The translations under genes were made by a program, and so were the position numbers. The notes beneath the pieces were generated by a model that had not been told where the DNA came from, ran no database searches, and saw only the letters and a list, made by a program, of their open reading frames with translations. 48,518 bases of DNA. Source: Bacillota bacterium. GTDB lineage: Bacteria; Bacillota_A; Clostridia; Lachnospirales; WQUN01. The stretch's first letter is position 1, and each line of letters begins with the position of its first letter. The stretch covers positions 1-48,518 of the forward strand of contig WQTQ01000236.1 in assembly GCA_009786175.1 (NCBI GenBank). The letters are read 5' to 3'. Positions 27,768 through 36,168 of this stretch are shown here, piece after piece.

Positions 27768-28229
27768 ATGACAGAAACACTGGAAACATTACTTGCGCCC
27801 GTAGCGGAAGCACAGGGCTGCGAATTATACGACATTGAATATGTAAAAGAAGGCAGTGACCGTATACTTCGTTTATATATTGACAAAGAGGACGGCATAG
27901 ATATTGACGATTGCGAACGTGTAAGCCGCGCTGTAGAAGTTGTTCTGGACGAGCATGACCCTATACCGGGGGAATATCGCTTACAAGTAAGTTCGCCCGG
28001 TGTAGAGCGGAAACTTAAAAAGCCCGCGCATTTCGCCCGTTTTGTTGGAAGCAAGGTAGAAGTTCGCATATATGCACCGCTGGACCCTGTATCCGGGCGC
28101 AAAAAATTTACAGGTAAATTAATAAACTTTGACGATAACGTAATAACTATAAAAGCAATCGAAGATAATCAAGATTTTACATTTGATTTAAAGCAGGTAT
28201 CATCATGCAGGCTGGTTGTTTTCGATTAA
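27768..28229 (+). CDS. rimP: Ribosome maturation factor RimP
   Basis: The 153-residue protein helps assemble the 30S subunit. It has the family opening LLAPVAEAQGCELYDIEYVKEG, then LRLYIDKEDGIDIDDCERVSRAVEVVLDEHDPI and YRLQVSSPGVERKLKKPAHFARFVG, which form the N-terminal domain, and an SH3-like C-terminus. Length is normal. The ATG at 27768 has GGAAAGGA 9 nt upstream; an earlier in-frame ATG at 27738 lacks a ribosome site. It leads the operon rimP-nusA-ylxR-infB-rbfA-nrnA-truB-ribF. Confidence 0.96.
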   Translation: MTETLETLLAPVAEAQGCELYDIEYVKEGSDRILRLYIDKEDGIDIDDCERVSRAVEVVLDEHDPIPGEYRLQVSSPGVERKLKKPAHFARFVGSKVEVRIYAPLDPVSGRKKFTGKLINFDDNVITIKAIEDNQDFTFDLKQVSSCRLVVFD

Positions 28230-28263
28230 GAGTAGCACCCCACTAAAAGGAGGACCCATTACA

Positions 28264-29703
28264 ATGGATAACGGTAGGGAACTTATTGATGCGTTGGTAC
28301 AGGTATCCCATGAAAAAGGCATCGATAAAGAAATTATATTTGAAGCTATTGAGGCTTCACTGGTTTCTGCATGTAAAAAACATTTTGGACCAAGTGCAAA
28401 TGTTCGTGTTGTAGTAGATCGCGAAAATGGCGAATATGTAGTGCTTGCGACAAAAATTGTTACTGAAAAAGTTGAAGATGAGATGGCGGAAATTAGCCTG
28501 GAAGACGCACGCAAGCTAAACTCAATATACGAGTTGGGCGACACCCTTGAAGTAAAAATTAAACCTGGCAATTTTGGCCGCATCTCTGCTCAAACAGCCA
28601 AGCAAGTCGTAGTGCAAAAATTCCGTGAGGCAGAGCGTGAAATTTTATATAACGATTACATTGATAAACAGCATAAAATTGTTACCGGCGTTGTGCAAAG
28701 ACGTGACCGCAGAAGTGTTATCATCAGTTTAGGGAAGTTAGAGGCTTTTCTTCCTACAGCGGAACAAATCCCGCGTGAATTATATCATTTTAACGAGCGT
28801 ATTCGCGTTTACGTATTGGAAGTTAAGCAAAGCAGTAAAGGCCCTATCGTAAATGTATCCCGTACCCACCCAGAATTGCTAAAGTATCTTTTCGAGCAAG
28901 AGATACCGGAAATACGCGACGGCATTGTTGAAGTTAAAGCCGTGGCCCGTGAAGCCGGCAACAGAAGTAAAGTTGCCGTATTTACAAAGCATCCTCATAT
29001 AGATCCGATTGGGGCTTGCGTAGGCCAGAACGGACAGCGTATTAATATGATAAGTTCCGAACTCAGAGGCGAAAAAATAGATGTGGTTCAATGGAACGAA
29101 GACTCTGCTAAATTCATCTCTGCTGCGCTGGGGCCAAGTAAAGTAGTTGCTGTTGCGGTAAATAAAGCACAACAAGTAGCCCATGCAGTTGTTCCGGACC
29201 ATCAACTTTCTCTTGCAATTGGTAAAGAAGGACAAAATGCCCGTTTAGCCGCACGCTTAACCGGCTGGCGCATAGATATTAAAAGTGAATCTCAAGCTGC
29301 AGGAACAGACTTCCTGGTATTCCCGGAACAGGAAGTTGAAAAAGAAGACTTAATAAATCTTGAAGCAGCCTACGCAGATTTTTATGAATCTGAACCGGAT
29401 GTGGAACCAATTGAAGACGTGGAAGTAGCTGCGGAAGAGGCAAGTGAAACAATAGCGGAAGATGTTGTTCAAGAAACTGTTGAAGAGATTGAAGAAACCA
29501 TAGCCGCAGACGACACCGGGGATGAAGAGTTGACAGACGTTGCTGCGGATGAGTATTACGACGACGAATATTATGATGACGAGTATTATGACGACGAATA
29601 CTACGATGACGAATATTATGACGACGAATACTACGATGATGAATATTACTATGACTACGAAACCGCATCACCTGAAGCAGACCAAGAGACGGCGGATGAA
29701 TAA
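28264..29703 (+). CDS. nusA: Transcription termination/antitermination factor NusA
   Basis: NusA binds RNA polymerase and nascent RNA, controlling pausing and termination. The 479-residue protein has the N-terminal polymerase-binding domain, an S1 domain (KIVTGVVQRRDRRSVIISLGKLEAFLP) and two KH domains (IGACVGQNGQRINMISSELRGEKIDVVQW and LSLAIGKEGQNARLAARLTGWRIDIKSE). An unusual acidic tail of EYYDD repeats replaces any long C-terminal domain. AAAGGAGG precedes the ATG at 28264. Its TAA shares a base with the ylxR ATG. Confidence 0.97.
   Translation: MDNGRELIDALVQVSHEKGIDKEIIFEAIEASLVSACKKHFGPSANVRVVVDRENGEYVVLATKIVTEKVEDEMAEISLEDARKLNSIYELGDTLEVKIKPGNFGRISAQTAKQVVVQKFREAEREILYNDYIDKQHKIVTGVVQRRDRRSVIISLGKLEAFLPTAEQIPRELYHFNERIRVYVLEVKQSSKGPIVNVSRTHPELLKYLFEQEIPEIRDGIVEVKAVAREAGNRSKVAVFTKHPHIDPIGACVGQNGQRINMISSELRGEKIDVVQWNEDSAKFISAALGPSKVVAVAVNKAQQVAHAVVPDHQLSLAIGKEGQNARLAARLTGWRIDIKSESQAAGTDFLVFPEQEVEKEDLINLEAAYADFYESEPDVEPIEDVEVAAEEASETIAEDVVQETVEEIEETIAADDTGDEELTDVAADEYYDDEYYDDEYYDDEYYDDEYYDDEYYDDEYYYDYETASPEADQETADE
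29551..29655 (+). repeat. Tandem 15-bp repeats coding (EYYDD)n at the NusA C-terminus
   Basis: Six full EYYDD units and a seventh EYYYD copy occur in frame. Codons vary between copies (GAA/GAG, TAT/TAC, GAT/GAC), so the peptide rather than the DNA is conserved. It forms a strongly acidic, tyrosine-rich tail. Confidence 0.95.
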
Positions 29704-29969
29704 TGCAACCAAAACGAAAAATACCCCAGCGCAGGTGTGTTGGCTGTCGCGAAATGAAAGATAAAATTCAGGTATTGCGCATTGTCTGCAATGCAGACGG
29801 CAATATTTCGATAGACAGAACAGGAAAAGCCCACGGACGTGGCGCATATGTATGTCGAAATACTGACTGCCTGAATATGGCAATAAAATCTAAAGGGCTG
29901 GAACGTTCATTAAAACGTGCCGTGCCGCAGGAAATATATGAATTGTTGAAAATAGAATTAGAAAGGTAA
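29703..29969 (+). CDS. ylxR: YlxR/RnpM family RNA-binding protein
   Basis: The 88-residue basic protein has the YlxR signature: PQRRCVGCREMKDK, LRIV, and GRGAYVCRNTDCLNMAIKSKGLERSLK. This family binds RNA and in Bacillus modulates RNase P. Length is normal. It starts on the last base of the nusA stop codon and ends 9 bp before infB. The ribosomal L7Ae-like ylxQ gene that often lies between ylxR and infB is absent here. Confidence 0.93.
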   Translation: MQPKRKIPQRRCVGCREMKDKIQVLRIVCNADGNISIDRTGKAHGRGAYVCRNTDCLNMAIKSKGLERSLKRAVPQEIYELLKIELER

Positions 29970-29978
29970 GGTGGCTTA

Positions 29979-32900
29979 ATGCCAAAAACCCGTGTGCACG
30001 AACTGGCCAAGGAATTAAATGTAAGCAGTAAGGAACTCATGACAAAGATGGAGGCATACGGGGAACCCGTTTCTAATCATATGAGTTCGTTGGAAGACAA
30101 CCATGTTTCAAGGCTTAGAACAGATTTTATCAAACCGGCTTCAAGACCTGCTGCGTCTGAAGGCGCGCAGATTCGCCGTGAGCCAAGACTTGGCCCCGAC
30201 GGTCAACCGTTACCGCCGCGTCCGCGGCCCATTGGCCCCGACGGCAAGCCTTTGCCGCCCAGGCCAAGATTGGGCCCGGATGGCAAACCTTTACGCCCGC
30301 GTCCTATTGGCCCCGATGGCAAACCTTTGCCGCCCAGACCAAGATTGGGCCCGGATGGCAAACCTTTACCACCGCGCCCGCGTCCTCTTGGCCCCGACGG
30401 CAAGCCTTTACCGCCCAGACCAAGGTTGGGCCCGGACGGTAGACCTTTACCACCGCGCCCACGCCCTGTAGACGCGGAAGGTAACCCGTTGCCTCCGCGC
30501 CCGCGCCCGGCAGCACAAGACGGTACACTTGCTGCCCCTGCAGAAACATCCCCTACCCGCCCGGCTGCCGACACTGCAGGTGAGTCAAGGCCGCCCGCTG
30601 CTGCATCAAATGCGCAAGGTCATCAGTCACGACGGCAGGAAGGCTCCCGTCCGCCCCGTCATGAAGGGACACGCGGCGATTCCCGTCCTCCACGCCAAGA
30701 CGGCAGACCTCCTTATCAGGGAAGACAAGACGGTAACCGTCCTCCTCGTCAAGACGGCAGACCTCCTTATCAGGGAAGACAAGACGGTAACCGTCCTCCT
30801 CGTCAAGACGGCGGCAGACCTCCTTATCAAGGAAGACAAGACGGTAACCGCCCGCCGCGCCAAGACGGTGGCAGGCCTCCCTATCAAGGCGGGCAAGACG
30901 GTAACCGTCCTCCACGTCAAGACGGCGGCAGGCCTCCTTATCAGGGAAGACAAGACGGTAATCGTCCTCCACGTCAAGACGGCGGCAGACCTCCTTATCA
31001 AGGCGGACAAGGCGGCCGCCCGGGCGGAGCACCAGGCGGACGTCCTGCTTTTGGTGGAAACCGGCCAACCGGTGCGCCCGGTGGGCGTCCCGGCGGAGCT
31101 GCAGGTGCCCGCGGCAAAGATGAGAAAAAACCGGAAACATCAACAAGAGGCGATAAGCGTACAATATGGAACCGTCAACAGCATGAACAGGCTATTGGTG
31201 CCAAAAAAGATAGAAAAGACAGTTTCAGCAACGAAAATCGCCAGGCACTGGATCGCAGAAATAAAAATACAAAACCTGCAAAAAGAGTTCCTGTACAAAA
31301 GGTAGAGCCTGATGTTTCACTTATAACTGTGGCGGAAACCATTACAGTTCGCGATTTGGCAGAAAAATTAATGCGTTCCAATGCGGAAATAATTAAAGTT
31401 CTTATGAAGCAAGGTGTAATGGTAACCGCAAACCAGACCATAACTTTTGAAGCGGCTTCTTTGGTTGCCGAATCATTTAACGTTTTGGTGGAAGCATATG
31501 TAGAAGTTGACGTGTTTGAAGAAGCTTTTTCTTCCGTGCCCGATGATGAAGAAAATATGGAATTACGCCCACCCGTAGTTGTTGTTATGGGTCACGTTGA
31601 CCACGGTAAAACATCTTTGTTGGATGTAATCCGTAACGCCAATGTACAAAAGTCTGAAGCCGGCGGAATTACCCAACATATCGGCGCATACAGCATAAAG
31701 CTTGATGACAGACGTGTAACATTCCTGGATACACCGGGTCACGAAGCTTTTACGGCAATGCGTATGCGCGGTGCCCAGGTAACGGATATAGCTATATTGG
31801 TAGTGGCCGCAGACGATGGCGTAATGCCGCAAACAATTGAGGCTATTAACCATGCAAAAGCCGCAGGTGTCGAAATTATTGTTGCAATCACAATGATGGA
31901 TAAAGAAAATGCCAATCCGGATAGGGTAAAACAGCAGCTAACGGAACACGGCCTGCAACCGGAAGATTGGGGCGGTCAAACAGTAGTTGTTCCCGTATCT
32001 GCCCGTCAAAAAATGGGTATAGACACACTTCTGGAAATGATTCTGCTTACAGCGGAAATGAAAGAGCTTAAAGCTAACCCAAATAAATCTGCCCGTGGCA
32101 GTGTAATTGAGGCTAAACTTGATAAGGGCCGTGGGCCCGTAGCCACAGTTTTAGTACAAGAAGGCACACTAAAAGTTGGTGACCCTGTAGTTGCAGGTGC
32201 AAGTTTTGGTAAAATACGCGCCATGGTAGACAGCCGCGGGCGTAACGTAAAGCAAGCAGGCCCATCTATGCCTGTTGAAATTATCGGCCTTGCGGAAGTA
32301 CCAACCACAGGTGACATCCTGTACACCGCGCAAAATGAAAAACAAGCCCGTCAGCTTTCCGAGTCTGTTAGGGCAAAAGAGCGCGTGGGCATGATTAAAA
32401 CAACAAGCAAAGTGTCTTTGGACGATTTGTTCAGCCAAATTCAAGCAGGGCAAATAAAAGATTTGAACGTAGTTGTCAAGGCAGACGTACAAGGTTCTGT
32501 GGAAGCTTTAAGAAACAGCTTAGAGAAACTGTCCAATGACGAAGTTCGTGTACGTATCATCCATACAGGCGCGGGTGCTGTTACAGAATCTGATGTAATG
32601 CTTGCCTCTGCGTCTAACGCGATTATCATTGGCTTTAACGTCCGTCCGGAACCTGTGGCAAAATCTGTTGCGGAATCTGAAAAAGTTGACGTTCGTTTCT
32701 ACAGTGTAATTTACTCTGCAATAGACGATATTGAAGCGGCCATGAAAGGTATGTTAGACCCAGAATTTGAAGAAAAAATTATGGGTCACGCAGAAATTCG
32801 TGAAATTTTCAAAGCTTCTAACGTTGGCACAATAGCCGGCTGCTATATTACCGAAGGAAAAATTTCCCGCAATGCAAAAGTGCGTATAGTGCGTGACAGC

Positions 32901-33062
32901 CGTGTAATTTATGACGGCACACTTGACACTCTTCGCCGTTTTAAAGATGATGTACGCGAAGTTGCCGCCGGTTACGAATGTGGTATGGTATTCAAAAATT
33001 ACAGCGACATTAAAGAAGGCGACAAAATAGAAGCATACACCATGGAAGAAATCCCGAGATAA
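29979..33062 (+). CDS. infB: Translation initiation factor IF-2
   Basis: IF2 delivers initiator tRNA to the 30S subunit. The 1027-residue protein has an N-terminal IF2_N helix domain, two blocks of Pro/Arg/Gly repeats (residues 72-177 and 236-346) and a second IF2_N ([27 protein letters not shown]). The GTPase domain (G1 [10 protein letters not shown]3 DTPGHEAF), domain II and the C-terminal tRNA-binding domain follow. The G4 motif, normally NKxD, reads T638-M-M-D641, with both the Asn and Lys changed. Length exceeds most Firmicutes IF2 because of the repeats. rbfA follows 27 bp later. Confidence 0.97.
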   Translation: MPKTRVHELAKELNVSSKELMTKMEAYGEPVSNHMSSLEDNHVSRLRTDFIKPASRPAASEGAQIRREPRLGPDGQPLPPRPRPIGPDGKPLPPRPRLGPDGKPLRPRPIGPDGKPLPPRPRLGPDGKPLPPRPRPLGPDGKPLPPRPRLGPDGRPLPPRPRPVDAEGNPLPPRPRPAAQDGTLAAPAETSPTRPAADTAGESRPPAAASNAQGHQSRRQEGSRPPRHEGTRGDSRPPRQDGRPPYQGRQDGNRPPRQDGRPPYQGRQDGNRPPRQDGGRPPYQGRQDGNRPPRQDGGRPPYQGGQDGNRPPRQDGGRPPYQGRQDGNRPPRQDGGRPPYQGGQGGRPGGAPGGRPAFGGNRPTGAPGGRPGGAAGARGKDEKKPETSTRGDKRTIWNRQQHEQAIGAKKDRKDSFSNENRQALDRRNKNTKPAKRVPVQKVEPDVSLITVAETITVRDLAEKLMRSNAEIIKVLMKQGVMVTANQTITFEAASLVAESFNVLVEAYVEVDVFEEAFSSVPDDEENMELRPPVVVVMGHVDHGKTSLLDVIRNANVQKSEAGGITQHIGAYSIKLDDRRVTFLDTPGHEAFTAMRMRGAQVTDIAILVVAADDGVMPQTIEAINHAKAAGVEIIVAITMMDKENANPDRVKQQLTEHGLQPEDWGGQTVVVPVSARQKMGIDTLLEMILLTAEMKELKANPNKSARGSVIEAKLDKGRGPVATVLVQEGTLKVGDPVVAGASFGKIRAMVDSRGRNVKQAGPSMPVEIIGLAEVPTTGDILYTAQNEKQARQLSESVRAKERVGMIKTTSKVSLDDLFSQIQAGQIKDLNVVVKADVQGSVEALRNSLEKLSNDEVRVRIIHTGAGAVTESDVMLASASNAIIIGFNVRPEPVAKSVAESEKVDVRFYSVIYSAIDDIEAAMKGMLDPEFEEKIMGHAEIREIFKASNVGTIAGCYITEGKISRNAKVRIVRDSRVIYDGTLDTLRRFKDDVREVAAGYECGMVFKNYSDIKEGDKIEAYTMEEIPR
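30192..30509 (+). repeat. Coding repeat family 1 in infB ([12 protein letters not shown] type)
   Basis: About eight units of roughly 12-14 residues with consensus [13 protein letters not shown] cover IF2 residues 72-177, with GC-rich tandem DNA of about 36-42 bp per unit. The region should be unstructured and polyproline-like. Confidence 0.93.
30684..31016 (+). repeat. Coding repeat family 2 in infB ([18 protein letters not shown] type)
   Basis: About six 18-19-residue units cover IF2 residues 236-346 and grade into a Gly/Pro-rich tail. Some units are nearly identical at the DNA level, so recent expansion by slippage is likely. The arrangement is coding and continuous and is not a CRISPR array. 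Confidence 0.93.
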
Positions 33063-33089
33063 TCCGAAAGTTAAAATGGAGGTATTACT

Positions 33090-33470
33090 GTGGCAAGAAC
33101 ACGTATCATTCGCATTAATGACGAAATTGCCCGTGTAGCGGCGGAACTTATCCGTTCAGAATTGTCTGACCCACGCATTGGTACCGTTGTTAGTGTGTTA
33201 AGAGCAGACACAACCACAGATTTAAAGCACTGCAAAATTTATGTAAGTGTTTTGGGGGATAAAGAGCAGCAGGAGGCTACAATGGATGCCCTTCACAGAG
33301 CATCAAGTTTCGTACGCAAGCGTGTGGCCGAAATTGTCAACCTTAGGCAAACGCCGGAAATAAAGTTTATTTTTGACGACTCTATTGAACATGGAATGCG
33401 TATGCGCCAATTGATAGAGTCACTTAATACACCCAAAGAGGGTGAGCAAACCAATGAAACAAATAACTAA
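33090..33470 (+). CDS. rbfA: Ribosome-binding factor A
   Basis: RbfA binds the 30S subunit during late maturation of 16S rRNA. The 126-residue protein has the KH-like family pattern: IRINDEIARVAAELIRSELSDPRIG, LKHCKIYVSVLGD, and a C-terminal LRQTPEIKFIFDDSIEHGMRM. The GTG start has GGAGG 7 nt upstream. The gene overlaps nrnA by 17 bp in another frame. Confidence 0.95.
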   Translation: MARTRIIRINDEIARVAAELIRSELSDPRIGTVVSVLRADTTTDLKHCKIYVSVLGDKEQQEATMDALHRASSFVRKRVAEIVNLRQTPEIKFIFDDSIEHGMRMRQLIESLNTPKEGEQTNETNN

Positions 33471-34428
33471 ACTAATCAACAGTCAACTGAACTTTGTTTT
33501 AACAGGACATGTTAACCCCGACGGAGATGCCATAGGCTCATGCTTTGGGCTTGCGTTTGCATTGGAACGATTGGGTAAAAATGTAGCTGTTGTTTTAGAA
33601 CCCTATTCTCAAAAGTTTAATGTAATACCCGGTCATAAATTCTTGTATACCGGTGATGTAAACAATTTAGATGTTGATGTGCTTATAGCCCTGGACTGTG
33701 CCGACCTTAGTCGGCTTGGTTCAGGGCAGCTTTTATTTAACCGGGCAAAACATACGGTATGCATAGACCATCACAAAACTAACACGGGTTTTGCCGAGTT
33801 TAACCATATCGAGCCGGAGACATCTTCTACCAGCGAAATTGTTTTTCGGCTAATAGAAGAATTGACGCAACCGGACGAAAACATTGCTTCCGCGGTTTAC
33901 GCGGGCATAATCTCTGACACCGGCGGGTTTAAGTACAGCGCAACTGCAAAGTCTACGCTGGAAATTGCTGCACGGCTAATAAATATGAATATACCGTTTA
34001 CAACAATTTACAATGAGTTGTTGCACATGCACAGTTTTGCGGCAGGCAAAGCGATGGGTATTGTAATGCAAAATGCCAAGCAAACATACGGCGGACGGGT
34101 TGTTTACTCGTATATAACGCTGGATGAAATGACAAGCGTAGAAGCAAATTCCGGCGATGTAGACGGCATTGTGGAGTATCTGTTAAGCACAAACGGTGCC
34201 GATTCGTCTGTATTCGTTTATCAACCGGAGAGACCGGACCAAGTAAAAGTAAGCTTTCGTTCGCGGGGGCCGGATGTAGGAAACATAGCTGTGGCCATGG
34301 GCGGCGGCGGGCATAGCCTGGCGGCAGGCTGTACTGTTACAGCCACAGTTGAAAATGCGTTGAAACAGGCGTTGTTCCTTCTTGAAAAGGAGTTTCAAAT
34401 TTATGACAGGCGTAATAAATGTTTATAA
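33454..34428 (+). CDS. nrnA: DHH/DHHA1 phosphoesterase NrnA (nano-RNase / pAp phosphatase)
   Basis: The 324-residue enzyme degrades 2-5-nt RNAs and in several Firmicutes also dephosphorylates pAp. Metal-binding motifs are visible: GHVNPDGDAIGS, LIALDCADLSRLG, CIDHHKTNTGFAEFN and IISDTGGFKYSAT. The C-terminal DHHA1 domain ends with GGGHSLAAGC. The ATG at 33454 lies about 9 nt from GAGGGTGA and within the end of rbfA; the upstream in-frame GTG is too close to the ribosome site. Its end overlaps truB by 26 bp. Confidence 0.93.
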   Translation: MKQITKLINSQLNFVLTGHVNPDGDAIGSCFGLAFALERLGKNVAVVLEPYSQKFNVIPGHKFLYTGDVNNLDVDVLIALDCADLSRLGSGQLLFNRAKHTVCIDHHKTNTGFAEFNHIEPETSSTSEIVFRLIEELTQPDENIASAVYAGIISDTGGFKYSATAKSTLEIAARLINMNIPFTTIYNELLHMHSFAAGKAMGIVMQNAKQTYGGRVVYSYITLDEMTSVEANSGDVDGIVEYLLSTNGADSSVFVYQPERPDQVKVSFRSRGPDVGNIAVAMGGGGHSLAAGCTVTATVENALKQALFLLEKEFQIYDRRNKCL

Positions 34429-35293
34429 AGAAAAGGGCTACACTTCCCATGATGTTGTGGCAATAATACGAAGGGTTGCCGGTACAAAAAAAGTTGGGCA
34501 CACAGGTACACTAGACCCGGATGCGGCAGGTGTATTACCAATTTGCCTTGGACGCGCAACAAAACTGTCAGATTATTTAGCCTCGGAAGATAAAACATAT
34601 ATCGCCGAGGTTATTTTAGGTATTGAGACAGATACCGGGGATATTTCCGGGGAAATAATTTCAAAAAAAGCAGTGGATTTTAATACCGAAGCAATTGAGC
34701 AAGCAGTTCTATCTTTTCATTTTGATGTACGCGGTAAATACATGCAGGTTCCGCCAATGTATTCCGCAATAAAAATTGGCGGGAAAAAGCTGTACGAGCT
34801 TGCCCGTAAGGGCGAAATTATTGACAGATCGGCGCGGCCTGTTGTTATCCATGACATAAAAATTGTAAATTTTGTGCCGAACAAAAACGCCTTTACCATT
34901 GAAGTCAAATGCTCGAAGGGCACGTATATCCGCAGCTTGGCAACTGATATTGGGCAAGCACTGGGGTGTGGCGCGACAATGGGTGAACTTGTGCGTACGC
35001 AAAGCGGTATGTTTTCTATTCGCGATGCAATGAAACTGGACGAATTAAAAGAAATCGCCGATGCCGGACGGCTTGCCGAGCTTATTTTGTCTGTGGATAA
35101 ACTGCTCCCCTACCCCCAAATTTATGTAACCGGCACGGAACTGACACTTGCTAAAAACGGAAACCCCTTGCCTCTTTCTGTAATAGATACAGCAACGGCA
35201 GCAGGGCTGAAATTTTGGGTCTGCGGTGATGACAGAATAATCGGATTGTACGCCGGTGATTCAAAAAAACTGCGGGCAGAAGTTATGATGTAG
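34403..35293 (+). CDS. truB: tRNA pseudouridine-55 synthase TruB
   Basis: TruB makes the universal pseudouridine at tRNA position 55. The 296-residue protein has TGVINVYKEKGYTSHDVV, the catalytic motif KKVGHTGTLDPDAAGVLPICLGRATKL (active-site Asp in LDPDAAG), MQVPPMYSAIKIGGKKLYELARKG, and SKGTYIRSLATDIGQALGCGATM. A PUA-like C-terminal domain follows. AAAAGGAG stands about 10 nt before the ATG at 34403, inside the end of nrnA. The palindromic element begins immediately after its TAG stop. Confidence 0.96.
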   Translation: MTGVINVYKEKGYTSHDVVAIIRRVAGTKKVGHTGTLDPDAAGVLPICLGRATKLSDYLASEDKTYIAEVILGIETDTGDISGEIISKKAVDFNTEAIEQAVLSFHFDVRGKYMQVPPMYSAIKIGGKKLYELARKGEIIDRSARPVVIHDIKIVNFVPNKNAFTIEVKCSKGTYIRSLATDIGQALGCGATMGELVRTQSGMFSIRDAMKLDELKEIADAGRLAELILSVDKLLPYPQIYVTGTELTLAKNGNPLPLSVIDTATAAGLKFWVCGDDRIIGLYAGDSKKLRAEVMM

Positions 35294-35311
35294 CCCCCTG
35301 ATATCAGGGGG
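35294..35311. repeat. Palindromic element copy 3 (18-bp core)
   Basis: CCCCCTGATATCAGGGGG starts on the base after the truB TAG stop, in the 46-bp truB-ribF gap. Only the core is symmetric here. Confidence 0.9.
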
Positions 35312-35339
35312 TAAAAAACGATATAAACGGAGGGGCAAA

Positions 35340-36164
35340 TTGAACAATTGCGTACTAACAATCGGAAAATTTGAAGGCATACACCTGGGGCACCGGGTAC
35401 TAATTAATGAGGTGACAAACCAGGCAGAACGGCTTGGAATTGCGTCTGCCGCAATGATATTCGAGCCAAATCCACATATTTTTTTGTTTGACACCGGGTA
35501 TAAGCCCTTATTTACAAAAGAGGAGCGCAGCCACATTTTAGAAAGCACAAAGTTAGACCATATATTTTATTGTGTATTTGACAAAAACTTTGTGGCAATG
35601 TCCCCCAAAGATTTTTGTAAGCTGCTGTTTGAAAAATACAGCGCGAAATTAATCATTGTGGGTGACGATTACCGCTTTGGCAAAGACCGTGCAGGAGATA
35701 TTTCGCTTTTACAGGCCCAAGCAGCGGCATATGACGCTAAAGTACAGGTTATCCCAACATGCTGCGGCAACGGGACTGACTCTCAAACCATCATCAGTAC
35801 ATCGGGCATACGCAGGTATCTTACCGAAAGCAACCTGCCGGAAGCCAACCGGCAGCTGGGGTTCCCGTTTTTCATAATAGGAATAGCAGCAAAGGGCAAG
35901 CAGTTGGGGCAAAATCTTGGCTTCCCTACATTAAACATATACCCACCCAGTGACAAATTCTTGCCGCCGGATGGGGTTTACGCCACGCAAACAACAGTTA
36001 ATGGCACTACATTTCCCGGCATTACTAACATAGGCCTGTGCCCGACAGTGAGCGATAATAAAATCCGTTCCGTTGAAACCCACTTGTTGGATTACACCGG
36101 CCCGGATTTATATGGCCGGGAAATTAAAGTAGAGTTTCTGGAATTTAAAATGAAAGGCAGGTAG
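35340..36164 (+). CDS. ribF: Bifunctional riboflavin kinase/FMN adenylyltransferase, short
   Basis: RibF makes FMN and FAD from riboflavin. The 274-residue protein begins at TTG behind GGAGGGG. The adenylyltransferase half shows LTIGKFEGIHLGHRVLI, VGDDYRFGKDRAGD and ISTSGIRRYL. The flavokinase half shows GKQLGQNLGFPTLNI, PPDGVYATQTTVNG and VETHLLDYTGPDLYGREIKVEFLEF. It stops soon after the VEFLEF strand, where family members usually continue about 30 residues (total near 305-315). The final helix is therefore missing, though the catalytic Glu region remains. A GH95-like gene begins 4 bp after the stop, so a junction here may have clipped ribF. Confidence 0.9.
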   Translation: MNNCVLTIGKFEGIHLGHRVLINEVTNQAERLGIASAAMIFEPNPHIFLFDTGYKPLFTKEERSHILESTKLDHIFYCVFDKNFVAMSPKDFCKLLFEKYSAKLIIVGDDYRFGKDRAGDISLLQAQAAAYDAKVQVIPTCCGNGTDSQTIISTSGIRRYLTESNLPEANRQLGFPFFIIGIAAKGKQLGQNLGFPTLNIYPPSDKFLPPDGVYATQTTVNGTTFPGITNIGLCPTVSDNKIRSVETHLLDYTGPDLYGREIKVEFLEFKMKGR

Positions 36165-36168
36165 CCAG

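Noticed and set aside
30192..31016. Regular direct repeats resembling a CRISPR array
   Set aside because: The repeats are continuous without unique spacers and are translated in the infB frame; no cas genes are present.
30203..31164. Long repetitive open frames on the minus strand opposite infB (123-203 codons)
   Set aside because: They mirror the GC-rich coding repeats of infB, have no ribosome sites, and contain no family signature.
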